Counted from the stretch's first letter, positions 35,762-43,871 are shown. The stretch is DNA of 57,769 nt from Deltaproteobacteria bacterium (GCA_016219185.1 JACRBZ010000093.1:1-57769), one strand, 5' to 3'. Translations and numbers: made by a program. Notes: generated by a model not told the origin, from the sequence alone.

Positions 35762-35909
35762 TTATTCCATTTTGCATTCAAAATGATATTCCAGCAAGCA
35801 TTCGGGCTGAGACCGCGAAAGCAAGCGCGCAGCGATGAGACTTTTAGTACGTCGAATCGCAGCGCAGTGAAACTGACAAAGGTATCAGCTTGAATGCGAA
35901 CTGGAATTA
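35762..35909. mobile_element. MITE-like element, copy 2 (148 bp)
   Basis: Same terminal 20-bp sequences as copy 1 at 35762-35781 and 35890-35909, same orientation and the same total length. Internally it differs by a 5-bp gain (TTCGGGCTGAGACC region) and a 5-bp loss near the central stem. It lies 26 bp after the stop of the beta-gamma gene and upstream of the etf promoter. Confidence 0.75.
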
Positions 35910-35986
35910 ATGCTTATTGAATATTCTGCCTGAACGCATTGCAAATGTCTTGATTGTAATATTTGATCCCAGCCTTGATAAAGATA

Positions 35987-36015
35987 TTGACACTGGCGGC
36001 GGTGGTGAATACAAA
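35987..36015 (+). promoter_or_regulatory. Promoter of etfBA
   Basis: TTGACA (35987-35992), 17-bp spacer, TACAAA (36010-36015), about 115 bp upstream of etfB. Confidence 0.5.
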
Positions 36016-36052
36016 TGCCAGATGTCAGAATTCCGGATTTTATTTTGCGAGA

Positions 36053-36068
36053 GTGGCCGATCGGTCAC
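36053..36068. promoter_or_regulatory. Near-perfect 16-bp palindrome in etfB leader
   Basis: GTGGCCGATCGGTCAC, seven of eight paired positions. It lies 38 bp downstream of the -10 box, a place where a repressor could block transcription. Regulator unknown. Confidence 0.4.
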
Positions 36069-36129
36069 GGGTGTTTATAAATAATTTGTGATCATTTTCA
36101 GATTTGATACAAAAGTGAGGACATAACGC

Positions 36130-36903
36130 GTGGACATTATCGTATTGCTTAAACAGGTGCCGTCAACCGAATCCATCATACAGATTGCAGAAAACGGCTG
36201 CTCCGTCAAAACCGATGATGTAAACTGGGTGATCAATCCCTATGATGAATTTGCCGTCGAGGAAGCGCTTCGCATCCGCGAAAAACAGGGGGGAACCGTG
36301 ACCCTGGTTTCTGTCGGAACCGCAAAGGCTGTGGAGGCGGTCCGGACGGCGCTTGCAATGGGCGCGGACAAGGGAATTCTGGTGAATGATCCGGCAACGG
36401 CAGCCTGTGACGGGCTGGGAATTGCCCGAATTCTGTCAACAGTGGTTCAGACGCTTCCATTCGACCTGATCATTGCGGGCCAGCGGGCTGTCGATGATGA
36501 AAACTTCCTGGTTGGCGCGGCTGTTGCCGAATTTCTCAATATTCCCTTTATGTCTCTGGTGATCAAGCAGGAAATTAGCGAAGGAAAAATTAAGTGTTAC
36601 CGGACCATCGAAGGGGGAACGGCTCTTATCGAATCTCCGCTGCCCGCGCTTTTTACGACCCAGCGCGGACTGAACGAACCCCGTTATGCATCGCTCCCCG
36701 GTGTGATGAAAGCCAAAAAGAAGCCGCTGGAAATCAAAACGCTGGTGGATCTGGGCATGGAAGCCCCGGCTCCCCTGCTTCGGGTGGTGGCGATGAAACT
36801 ACCGGAAAAACGAAAAGCCGCAAAAATCATCGATGCGCCAACGCCTCAGGCAAAGGCTTTGGAACTGGTCCGAATCCTTCATGAAGAAGCCAAGGTGATA
36901 TAA
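36130..36903 (+). CDS. etfB: Electron transfer flavoprotein, beta subunit
   Basis: 257-residue EtfB, which binds AMP and pairs with EtfA. Begins MDIIVLLKQVPSTE (GTG start at 36130, GAGGA upstream), has the family AEEALRIREKQG-like segment (VEEALRIREKQGGTVTLVSVG) and AGQRAVDDENFLVG (nucleotide loop), then a C-terminal extension AKALELVRILHEEAKVI. Accepts electrons from flavin dehydrogenases and passes them on. Gene order etfB-etfA-ETF-QO is a complete route to quinone. Confidence 0.95.
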   Translation: MDIIVLLKQVPSTESIIQIAENGCSVKTDDVNWVINPYDEFAVEEALRIREKQGGTVTLVSVGTAKAVEAVRTALAMGADKGILVNDPATAACDGLGIARILSTVVQTLPFDLIIAGQRAVDDENFLVGAAVAEFLNIPFMSLVIKQEISEGKIKCYRTIEGGTALIESPLPALFTTQRGLNEPRYASLPGVMKAKKKPLEIKTLVDLGMEAPAPLLRVVAMKLPEKRKAAKIIDAPTPQAKALELVRILHEEAKVI

Positions 36904-37003
36904 TAGAGACAAGCATCCATGCAGCTTCATCATGAACGCATGCGTCGTAACAATAAGAAGGTAAAGGGCACGTCGTCTCTTGCCTTATTTTAAGGAGATA
37001 ACC

Positions 37004-37975
37004 ATGTCGCAAGATATACTTGCCGTTGCGGAATATGTGGACGGCGTTTTCCGGAAAGTGTCTTTTGAAGCCCTGAGCCAGGGCAGAAGAATGGCCGATA
37101 TCCTGGGGGGAAAACTGGTTGCCGTAGTATTGGGAGACGGCGTTCAGGATGCGGCCAAACAATTGGCTGCTTATGGCGCGGACAAAATCCTGGTTGCCGA
37201 ACATTCGGATCTGAAACAGTATCTGACGGAAACATACACCCATGTGACGGCGGAAATCATTCGAAAAGAAGTCCCTGCCTTTGTTCTGATGGGTGCAACC
37301 ACACAGGGCAAGGATCTGGCTGCCGCGCTTTCGGCCCGTCTCAATGCGCCGCTGGCAACGGATTGTATATCCCTTCGGTTTGAAAACCAGATGCTGACGA
37401 TTACCCGGCCCATGTACGGCGGCAAGGTTCTGGCGGATGTCGTGATAGAAAGCAGCCCCGGCATGATCACCCTCAGGCCCAATGCTTTTGCGTCCGCAAC
37501 CGCATCCGGCGCCGGACAGATGGAATCCTGGCCGGTTGTTCCGGGAAAATCCCGAACATCCTGTCTGGGAAGGCAGATGGAGGCTGCTGGCAGGATCGAA
37601 TTGACCGAAGCCGATGTCGTGGTCTCCGGCGGCAGGGGAATGGGGGGAAATGATTTTTCGGTCCTGGAAACGCTGGCATCTGCAATGGGGGGCGCTGTCG
37701 GTGCGTCCCGGTCGGCGGTGGATGAAGGATGGCGACCCGTGTCGGATCAGGTCGGGCAGACCGGAAAAGTCGTCTCTCCCAATGTCTATATCGCCTGCGG
37801 CATATCCGGCGCGATTCAGCATTTTGCCGGAATGCAGACCTCAAAGGTCATTGTGGCCATCAACAAGGACCCGGAAGCCCCGATCTTTTCCAAGGCAGAC
37901 TATGGCATTGTCGGAAATCTCTTTGAAATCGTACCGATGATCACGGAAGAAGTCAAAAAGCTTAAGAGTAACTGA
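37004..37975 (+). CDS. etfA: Electron transfer flavoprotein, alpha subunit
   Basis: 323-residue EtfA. The C-terminal FAD domain shows GGRGMGG, VGQTGKVVSPNVYIACGISGAIQH (FAD contact), and NKDPEAPIFSKADYGIVGN, the family signature. AAGGAGATAACC precedes ATG 37004; the in-frame start at 36980 is weaker. No extra Fe-S domain is seen, so it looks like a classic, not an electron-bifurcating FixAB-fused, ETF. Confidence 0.95.
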   Translation: MSQDILAVAEYVDGVFRKVSFEALSQGRRMADILGGKLVAVVLGDGVQDAAKQLAAYGADKILVAEHSDLKQYLTETYTHVTAEIIRKEVPAFVLMGATTQGKDLAAALSARLNAPLATDCISLRFENQMLTITRPMYGGKVLADVVIESSPGMITLRPNAFASATASGAGQMESWPVVPGKSRTSCLGRQMEAAGRIELTEADVVVSGGRGMGGNDFSVLETLASAMGGAVGASRSAVDEGWRPVSDQVGQTGKVVSPNVYIACGISGAIQHFAGMQTSKVIVAINKDPEAPIFSKADYGIVGNLFEIVPMITEEVKKLKSN

Positions 37976-37984
37976 TTGTGAATC

Positions 37985-38006
37985 ATCTGGGTATTTACCC
38001 CCAGAT
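37985..38006 (+). repeat. Stem-loop after etfA
   Basis: ATCTGGG (37985-37991), 8-nt loop, CCCAGAT (38000-38006), 9 bp after the etfA stop. No U-tract follows, so it is a possible mRNA-end hairpin rather than a firm terminator. Confidence 0.45.
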
Positions 38007-38019
38007 ATGAAATGATTAC

Positions 38020-38104
38020 CTCCCCCTTTGAAAAGGGGGACTGAGGGGGATTTTTCAGCAGGTCGTCGGAAATCCCCCCTGGCCCCGCTTTTCCAAAGGA
38101 GGGA
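38020..38104. repeat. Long G/C-run inverted repeat, intergenic element
   Basis: Left arm about 38020-38053 (CTCCCCCTTTG, AAAAGGGGG, GAGGGGGATTT) matches the inverse of the right arm about 38070-38104 (AAATCCCCCC, CCCCGCTTTTCC, AAAGGAGGGA) with a few mismatches and a 16-bp loop. Each arm also folds on itself. It resembles dispersed intergenic G/C-run repeats known from several bacterial genomes. Confidence 0.6.
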
Positions 38105-38180
38105 ACTCCTTAAGACGATGGTATTGAGACTGATGGATCGGAGTTCTTAAGCGATATGCTTTTATGAAAGAGGATCGTAG

Positions 38181-39845
38181 ATGAGCAGTGAACATGAATC
38201 GATGGAAGTGGATGTTCTTTTTGTCGGTGCCGGGCCAGCGTGCCTTGCCGGAGCAATTCGACTGATGCAGTTGGCCGGTGAAAAGGGATTGAACCTTGAG
38301 GTTGCTGTTATTGAAAAAGGCGCTGAGATCGGCGCTCACAGCCTGAGCGGTGCCATCCTGAACCCGGTTGCCCTCAAAGAGCTCGTCCCGGATTTTTCAG
38401 CCCGGGGTTGCCCCATTGAAACGACCGTCAGGGACGATGAAATCTACTTTCTGTCAACCGAGAAAGCCTACCGCATTCCGTTTGTCCCCAGCTATTTGGA
38501 AAACCAGGGATATTATATCATCAGCCTTTCCCGGTACTGCCGATGGCTTGCGGAGATCGCAGAAGGTCTCGGGGTCAATATTTTACCGGGATTTGCCGGT
38601 AAAGAAGTGCTTTACGGCGCCGACAATGCATCCATTGCCGGGGTCCGAACCGGGGACAAGGGAATCGGAAAAGATGGCCTTCCCAAAAGCAATTATGAGC
38701 CAGGGGTTGATATTCTGGCTAAGGTCACGGTTTTTGGAGAAGGTGCGCGCGGCAGCCTGATGAAGGAAATTACCGGCAGACTGGGAATTTCAGGGCTAAT
38801 GCCGGATGTGTTCGAAACCGGCATCAAGGAAATCATCGAGCTGCCGGAAAATAATTATTTTGCTTCGAGCTACGGGAATGATCTGCATTTCCTGGGTTAT
38901 CCCCTGGGGATGAACACGCCGGGCGGCGGATTCATCTATGAAATGAAGGACAATCAGGTTGCCATCGGCTACCTCACCGCACTCTCCTATGAAGACCCGC
39001 TACTGGATCCCTATGATGCGTTTATCCGTTTTAAGCTGCATCCGTTTGTATCCGGTATCATCCAGGGCGGGAAAGTCATTGAACAGGGCGCAAGAACCGT
39101 AGCCATCGGCGGCTTCCATGCCATGCCGAAGCTTTGCGTGGGTGGCGGCCTTTTTGTCGGGGCAGCGGCCGCCATGCACAATGCGCCGGCCTTAAAGGGC
39201 ATTCATACCGCCATGAAATCCGGAATGCTGGCGGCTGAAGCCATTGGCCATGCCGCTGAAAAAGGCGATTATTCGGCCGAAACTCTGAACCGTTATGCCG
39301 AGCTTTTTGAAAAAAGCTGGCTTCATGCGGAACTGATAGAGGGCAGAAATTTTTCCGCGGCCCTGAGTAAAAAAGCGCCGATCAAGTTTTTCCACCTGGC
39401 TGCGCAATATCTGAATGAAGGCCTGGGGTTCCGGGACAGGCTCCCTCTTGAGGAAGACTGCAAGACATTAAAGCCGGTAAAGTCCGGGGCCGTGCCTTTG
39501 CCGATCGCTGTGAAACGTTTTGATGGGATCCTGGTCGTGGACAAATTGACCGGCGTCTATCTGTCCAAAACCCTGCATCGGGAGGATCAGCCCTCGCATC
39601 TCGTGGTTCATGACACGGAACTTTGCGTGACGCGGTGCTATGAAACGTATCAAAGTCCCTGTACCCGGTTCTGTCCGGGGAATGTTTATGAAATCCGTGT
39701 GGATGAAAAAACAAGTCGTAAAGAGCTGAAGCTGAACCCCTCGAATTGCCTTCACTGTAAGACCTGTGATGTCAAAGACCCATTCCGGAACATCACCTGG
39801 ACCTGTCCCGAAGGCGGGGACGGGCCCGGATACCGGCGGGGGTAA
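38181..39845 (+). CDS. Electron transfer flavoprotein:quinone oxidoreductase
   Basis: 554-residue ETF-QO, a membrane-associated FAD and 4Fe-4S protein that moves electrons from reduced ETF to (mena)quinone. Seen: VIEKGAEIGAHSLSGAILNP near the start, the membrane/quinone region with FLGYPLGMNTPGGGF, and the Fe-S end RFCPGNVYEI then NCLHCKTCDVKDP. The FAD-binding loop reads GAGPACLAGA, with Cys where the third Gly of GxGxxG is expected. It follows etfBA as the last step of the island's electron route. Start ATG 38181 gives the usual short N-terminus. Confidence 0.93.
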   Translation: MSSEHESMEVDVLFVGAGPACLAGAIRLMQLAGEKGLNLEVAVIEKGAEIGAHSLSGAILNPVALKELVPDFSARGCPIETTVRDDEIYFLSTEKAYRIPFVPSYLENQGYYIISLSRYCRWLAEIAEGLGVNILPGFAGKEVLYGADNASIAGVRTGDKGIGKDGLPKSNYEPGVDILAKVTVFGEGARGSLMKEITGRLGISGLMPDVFETGIKEIIELPENNYFASSYGNDLHFLGYPLGMNTPGGGFIYEMKDNQVAIGYLTALSYEDPLLDPYDAFIRFKLHPFVSGIIQGGKVIEQGARTVAIGGFHAMPKLCVGGGLFVGAAAAMHNAPALKGIHTAMKSGMLAAEAIGHAAEKGDYSAETLNRYAELFEKSWLHAELIEGRNFSAALSKKAPIKFFHLAAQYLNEGLGFRDRLPLEEDCKTLKPVKSGAVPLPIAVKRFDGILVVDKLTGVYLSKTLHREDQPSHLVVHDTELCVTRCYETYQSPCTRFCPGNVYEIRVDEKTSRKELKLNPSNCLHCKTCDVKDPFRNITWTCPEGGDGPGYRRG

Positions 39846-39983
39846 GCGAGTTGTATTCATTGTTTCAACAATACCGTTTGTGCTCATCCTGAAAGACCGA
39901 GTCGGTCTGCCTCTTGTAAACGGTCTGTTGGAATCTTCCAAGACTCTTAACCCTTATCGAAAAATCAACAGGCAATCAACCCC

Positions 39984-40649
39984 ATGATTCAAGATCCCCT
40001 TTCATTGGCTTTTTCCATTCCGTACTCGCTGGATCTGACCCGCATCAGATTTGACGATCTTGTATCTTTTATCGTGGGTGTTTTGATGGCTGTAACGGTC
40101 CATGCAGAGGCACAGGCTTTTGCCGCGACTTTTCTGGGAGATGCTCAGACGGACAATCCCAGGCGCTTTCATTTCAACCCGCTGCTGCACCTGGATTTTT
40201 CAGGGGTCATCTGTTTTCTGGCAGCGGGCTTTGGCTGGCCCAGGCCGATTTTGATGCGGACGGAGCGGTTTCCCAGGCCCCGCCTCTATACACTGCTGGC
40301 TTACCTTGCCGGCCCGCTGGCCAATTTTTTTATGGCCAGCATTGCCGGAAGCGTCATCTGGCTATTTAAGCATTATGGCGTGGAAGACCGGGTGTTCGGC
40401 ATGGTGATGGCCGTAAATCTGACCATGGCAACTTACCATCTTCTGCCGATTCCGCCACTGGCGGGCTCTGCAATACTGCCTGCCCTGTTTCCGGCGCTGC
40501 TGAAGGCGTGGCCTTCGCGAATCCTCTCCGGGATCGGAGCAGCCGTTCTGATCCTGTATTTTGGATTTGAACGGGTCAGTGGCTGCCACTATATCGGCGG
40601 AATCCTGTCCCATCTGGCCGGCAGGCTTCATCTGATGTTCATATCCTGA
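39984..40649 (+). CDS. M50/site-2-protease-like membrane protein, catalytic residues lost
   Basis: 221-residue membrane protein with the outline of a small S2P (M50) protease: helix with VHAEAQAFAATFLGD where active members have HExxH followed by LGD, then RRFHFNPLLHLDFSG, FGWPRPI, YLAGPLANFF, and LLPIPPLAGS where active members have PPLDGS. The Glu and second His of HExxH and the Asp of LDG are all replaced, so zinc proteolysis is very unlikely. It lies alone after the ETF-QO gene, with a weak ribosome site. It may bind or chaperone a membrane partner. Confidence 0.75.
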   Translation: MIQDPLSLAFSIPYSLDLTRIRFDDLVSFIVGVLMAVTVHAEAQAFAATFLGDAQTDNPRRFHFNPLLHLDFSGVICFLAAGFGWPRPILMRTERFPRPRLYTLLAYLAGPLANFFMASIAGSVIWLFKHYGVEDRVFGMVMAVNLTMATYHLLPIPPLAGSAILPALFPALLKAWPSRILSGIGAAVLILYFGFERVSGCHYIGGILSHLAGRLHLMFIS

Positions 40650-40725
40650 AAAACGATTTTTTTAGGGGCCAAAGAGGGTGCGACCGGCTGGCAAAAGCTT
40701 GCGGAGTATTTTTGTGATGGGTGCA

Positions 40726-40754
40726 CAGAGCGGCTTTTTGGAAAAGCCGCTCTG
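40726..40754. terminator. Stem-loop between convergent genes
   Basis: CAGAGCGGCTTTT / AAAAGCCGCTCTG, perfect 13-bp stem with a TGG loop, between the plus-strand membrane protein and the minus-strand ATPase. No strong U-tract on either side; placement suggests two-way termination. Confidence 0.55.
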
Positions 40755-40820
40755 CTTCCATGGGGCAAAACCGATGTTGATTGGCGTATGGAATCCAGGA
40801 TCAACAAGCCTGTGAAATCC

Positions 40821-41525
40821 CTATAACATTTTGTCTTTGATCAACAGTGTTGAAGGGTCCAGGTAAAGATTCGCCTGCCCGGCAGCCGGATTGCCGCCTT
40901 TAAGCGCTTTGACCAGAACTTCCTTTCCCTCGGGCTGAAGCTGTATGGCCACATTGAAGAGTTCGGATATGCCGTCAATCTGGATGGGCAGGCCATCCGA
41001 TCCGACTTCCTCGTGATGGTGGGTCCGAACCGCCAGCCATACCGGAAGACGATAATCGGTAGCAAGCGTTTTAAGTTCCGTCAGGATCTGGATTACGGGT
41101 TTATCGAACGGCAGGCCGTCCAGAATGATCATCCTGGGGAAAAAAATACCCTGGGCTGTTAAATCGGTCAGTCGCTCCTTGAGTTTGGGAACGCTGAATC
41201 CCTCGACCTGAAACGTCATGATGAATCGATGCACCAGAATGGTTTCCCAGAGTTCATTCATCTCGTGCAGTTCGTAGGATTGCGTGATATTTCGAAACAC
41301 TTCTTCGTACCACAGGGATACTTTATGCACCGGCTCGTTCAGGCTGATGTGCAGCACGTTTTTATCTCTGAGCAGGGCGTTCAGGGCGATCTGCACCATC
41401 AGCGCGGTTTTTCCAACGCCGGCACAGGCCAGCACAGCGCCAAAACCGCCGGCAGGCAGTATATCATCGGTTTCATGGCCCAGAAGACTCAGGGGATTTC
41501 TCAGAATAAGATCCTTTCTCAGCAT
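40821..41525 (-). CDS. RecA/KaiC-like ATPase
   Basis: 234-residue single-domain ATPase. Walker A CAGVGKTA near residues 34-41, Walker B RMIILDG near 128, and a KaiC/Rad55-like run with THHHEEVGSDGLPIQI. The N-terminus MLRKDLILRNPLSLLG fits ATG 41525 (AAGGAA upstream), preferred over 41624. Only one domain is present, so it is not a clock KaiC; small members often act as signalling or regulatory ATPases. It lies 88 bp after the EF-G gene on the same strand. Confidence 0.75.
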   Translation of the reverse strand: MLRKDLILRNPLSLLGHETDDILPAGGFGAVLACAGVGKTALMVQIALNALLRDKNVLHISLNEPVHKVSLWYEEVFRNITQSYELHEMNELWETILVHRFIMTFQVEGFSVPKLKERLTDLTAQGIFFPRMIILDGLPFDKPVIQILTELKTLATDYRLPVWLAVRTHHHEEVGSDGLPIQIDGISELFNVAIQLQPEGKEVLVKALKGGNPAAGQANLYLDPSTLLIKDKML

Positions 41526-41613
41526 GGCAACATTCCTTTCCTTAAGATAAATGACTTTGGCAGAATGGGAGATGAAATCCGCATTCTGCCGGGGATCTGA
41601 AGCACCCCTTCGG

Positions 41614-43698
41614 TTATGCGACATGTTTTTTAGTTTCGGATGCCTTTTTGATCAGTTCTTCGGAAACAGACTGAGGGACCTGCTTATAGGTTGAAAACTC
41701 CATTGTAAACTGGGCCTTGCCCTGGGTGGAGGACCTTAACACCGTTGAAAACCCGAACATTTCCGCAAGCGGTACCTGCGCTTCGATTGAACACATTACC
41801 CCTTCATCCTGAGCCCCGACGATCATCCCCCGGCGCTGGTTCAAAAGCCCCATTGCCGAGCCCTGGAATTCGGTCGGTGTTTCAACAACCACTTTCATGA
41901 TCGGCTCGTGAATCACGGACTTGGCCTTGGCATAGCCTTCGAGAAAAGCGCCTCTGGCCGCGGACTGGAAGGCCATGTCGGACGAATCCACGGCATGGGA
42001 TGCGCCGTCGTTGATAACGACTTTAACGCCGGTAACCGGATACCCCAGTTTGGGCCCTTTGGGCAGGCAGAGCCGGAAACCTTTTTCACATGCCGCGATA
42101 TACTGAGTGGGGATGGAGCCGCCACGGACTTCATCTTCAAACACAAAGTACTCATCAACAGGTTCCATATATCCGGCCACCCGGCCATATTGTCCGGACC
42201 CGCCGGTCTGCTTTTTATGCGTGTAGTTAAACTCCGCCCTGCGGGTGATGGTTTCCCGATATGCCACCTGGGGCATGCCGGTACTGACTTCGGCCTGATA
42301 TTCCCGCTTCATGCGCTCGACATACACTTCCAGGTGAAGCTCTCCCATGCCTTCGATGACCGTTTCATTGGTTTCGTCGTTGTAGTGGGATTTGAATGTG
42401 GGGTCTTCCTTGGTAAACCGGTTCAGGGCCTTGGACATGTTGATCTGGGATTTGTTGTCTTTGGGTACGATGGCAAGGGAGATGACCGGGGCTGGCACAA
42501 ACATGGAAGTAAGGGTCAGGCTGAGGCCAGGCGCGACAAACGTGTCACCGGATGCGCAGTCGATGCCGAACAAGGCGCCGATATGTCCGGCGGGTATGGC
42601 TTCGATATCCTCCATCTGATCCGCATGCATCCGCGCCACCCGCCCGACTTTCACCTTCCGGCCATTTCGGACATTGACAATGGTGGAACCTTTGGAAATC
42701 ACTCCCTGATACACTCGGATATAGGTGAGCTGCCCGTACTGCCCGTCTTCCAGTTTGAAGGCAAAGGCGACGACCGGTTTTTCCGGATCTGTCGTAAGGG
42801 CGACGACGGCCTCGTTGTTGTCCATATCCAGGGCATCATTTTCAACATCCGACGGGCAGGGAAGCAGCCGCGTCACCCCGTCCAGAAGGGGTTGAATGCC
42901 TTTGTTCCGATAAGCCGATCCCATGAAGACCGGCGTGACTTTTCGCTCCAGGGTGGCTTTCCGAAGAGCGGTTAAAATAAGATCCGACGGGATTTCGCGC
43001 TCTTCCAGGATGGCTTCGGTCAGTTCATCGGAAACCACGGAAACCGCATCCAGAAGCTTCTCGCGGTATTCTTTGGCATCATTTACGAGATGGGCGGGTA
43101 TTTCCTCGGTCCGGATGATTTCCCCGTTATCTCCGTCAAAATAAAGGGCTTTCATGGCAACCAGATCCACCAGCCCCTTGAGGTCGGCTTCCAGCCCGAT
43201 GGGAAGCTGGACTGCAACCGGATTATGTCCCAGTTTTTCCCGCAGTTGCTGAATCACCCGCGTGGGGTTTGCGCCGCTTCGGTCGCATTTATTGATAAAG
43301 GCAGCGCAGGGAACCTTGTAACGCTTCATCTGCTGATCAACCGTAATGGACTGGGACTGAACCCCGCCAACCGCGCACAGTACCAGAATGGCGCCATCCA
43401 GAACACGCAGGGACCGTTCCACCTCTATGGTAAAATCCACGTGCCCCGGCGTGTCAATGATATTGATCTGATGGTTTTGCCACTCACAGAATGTCGCGGC
43501 AGAGGCAATGGTGATGCCGCGTTCTCTTTCCAGCTCCATTGAATCCATGGTTGCGCCGACCCCGTCTTTCCCCTTGACGTCATGGATGGCATGGATTCTT
43601 TTGGTGTAGTAAAGGATTCTTTCGGTCAGGGTGGTTTTGCCGGAATCAATGTGAGCACTGATCCCGATGTTTCTGACTTTTTGGATATTTCTTTCCAT
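41614..43698 (-). CDS. fusA: Elongation factor G, mtEFG1/spd-type
   Basis: 694-residue translational GTPase. G1 AHIDSGKTT, switch I RERGITI, G3 DTPGHVDF and NKCD (G4) are present, followed by domains II-V. The start IGISAHIDSGKTTLTERI together with VKGKDGVGATMDSMELERE resembles mitochondrial EF-G1 and the bacterial EF-G group shared by spirochaetes, planctomycetes and delta-proteobacteria rather than the common EF-G encoded beside rpsL/rpsG. It stands alone here, so it is probably an additional EF-G. AGGAAAAA precedes ATG 43698. Confidence 0.92.
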   Translation of the reverse strand: MERNIQKVRNIGISAHIDSGKTTLTERILYYTKRIHAIHDVKGKDGVGATMDSMELERERGITIASAATFCEWQNHQINIIDTPGHVDFTIEVERSLRVLDGAILVLCAVGGVQSQSITVDQQMKRYKVPCAAFINKCDRSGANPTRVIQQLREKLGHNPVAVQLPIGLEADLKGLVDLVAMKALYFDGDNGEIIRTEEIPAHLVNDAKEYREKLLDAVSVVSDELTEAILEEREIPSDLILTALRKATLERKVTPVFMGSAYRNKGIQPLLDGVTRLLPCPSDVENDALDMDNNEAVVALTTDPEKPVVAFAFKLEDGQYGQLTYIRVYQGVISKGSTIVNVRNGRKVKVGRVARMHADQMEDIEAIPAGHIGALFGIDCASGDTFVAPGLSLTLTSMFVPAPVISLAIVPKDNKSQINMSKALNRFTKEDPTFKSHYNDETNETVIEGMGELHLEVYVERMKREYQAEVSTGMPQVAYRETITRRAEFNYTHKKQTGGSGQYGRVAGYMEPVDEYFVFEDEVRGGSIPTQYIAACEKGFRLCLPKGPKLGYPVTGVKVVINDGASHAVDSSDMAFQSAARGAFLEGYAKAKSVIHEPIMKVVVETPTEFQGSAMGLLNQRRGMIVGAQDEGVMCSIEAQVPLAEMFGFSTVLRSSTQGKAQFTMEFSTYKQVPQSVSEELIKKASETKKHVA

Positions 43699-43736
43699 AG
43701 AGTTTTTCCTTAATAAAAAAAAGACACGGGAGTATG

Positions 43737-43779
43737 AAAAAAAAACCCTCATTTGGAAAAGGCATCCAGATGGGGGTTT
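43737..43779 (-). terminator. Intrinsic terminator of protease gene
   Basis: On the minus strand AAACCCCCATCTGG pairs with CCAAATGAGGGTTT (two G-U type pairs, loop about 9 nt), followed by a run of T residues. It lies about 95 bp after the DegP-like stop and before the EF-G gene. Confidence 0.85.
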
Positions 43780-43871
43780 GAATACTTTTTATTTTTGAAT
43801 CTTGATAGAATATGCTATCATTGATTCAATGTCAATAAAAAAATGAGAAGGCTGAGGAAAGGTGAAATATT

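Noticed and set aside
34854..35777. Long open frame opposite the OFOR beta-gamma gene
   Set aside because: It is antisense to a gene with clear OFOR motifs; its predicted protein shows no domain and it lacks a ribosome site. Long antisense frames are common in GC-rich coding DNA.
36827..37822. 331-codon frame opposite etfA
   Set aside because: Mirror of the EtfA coding frame; product is low-complexity and Arg/His/Gly rich as expected of antisense frames.
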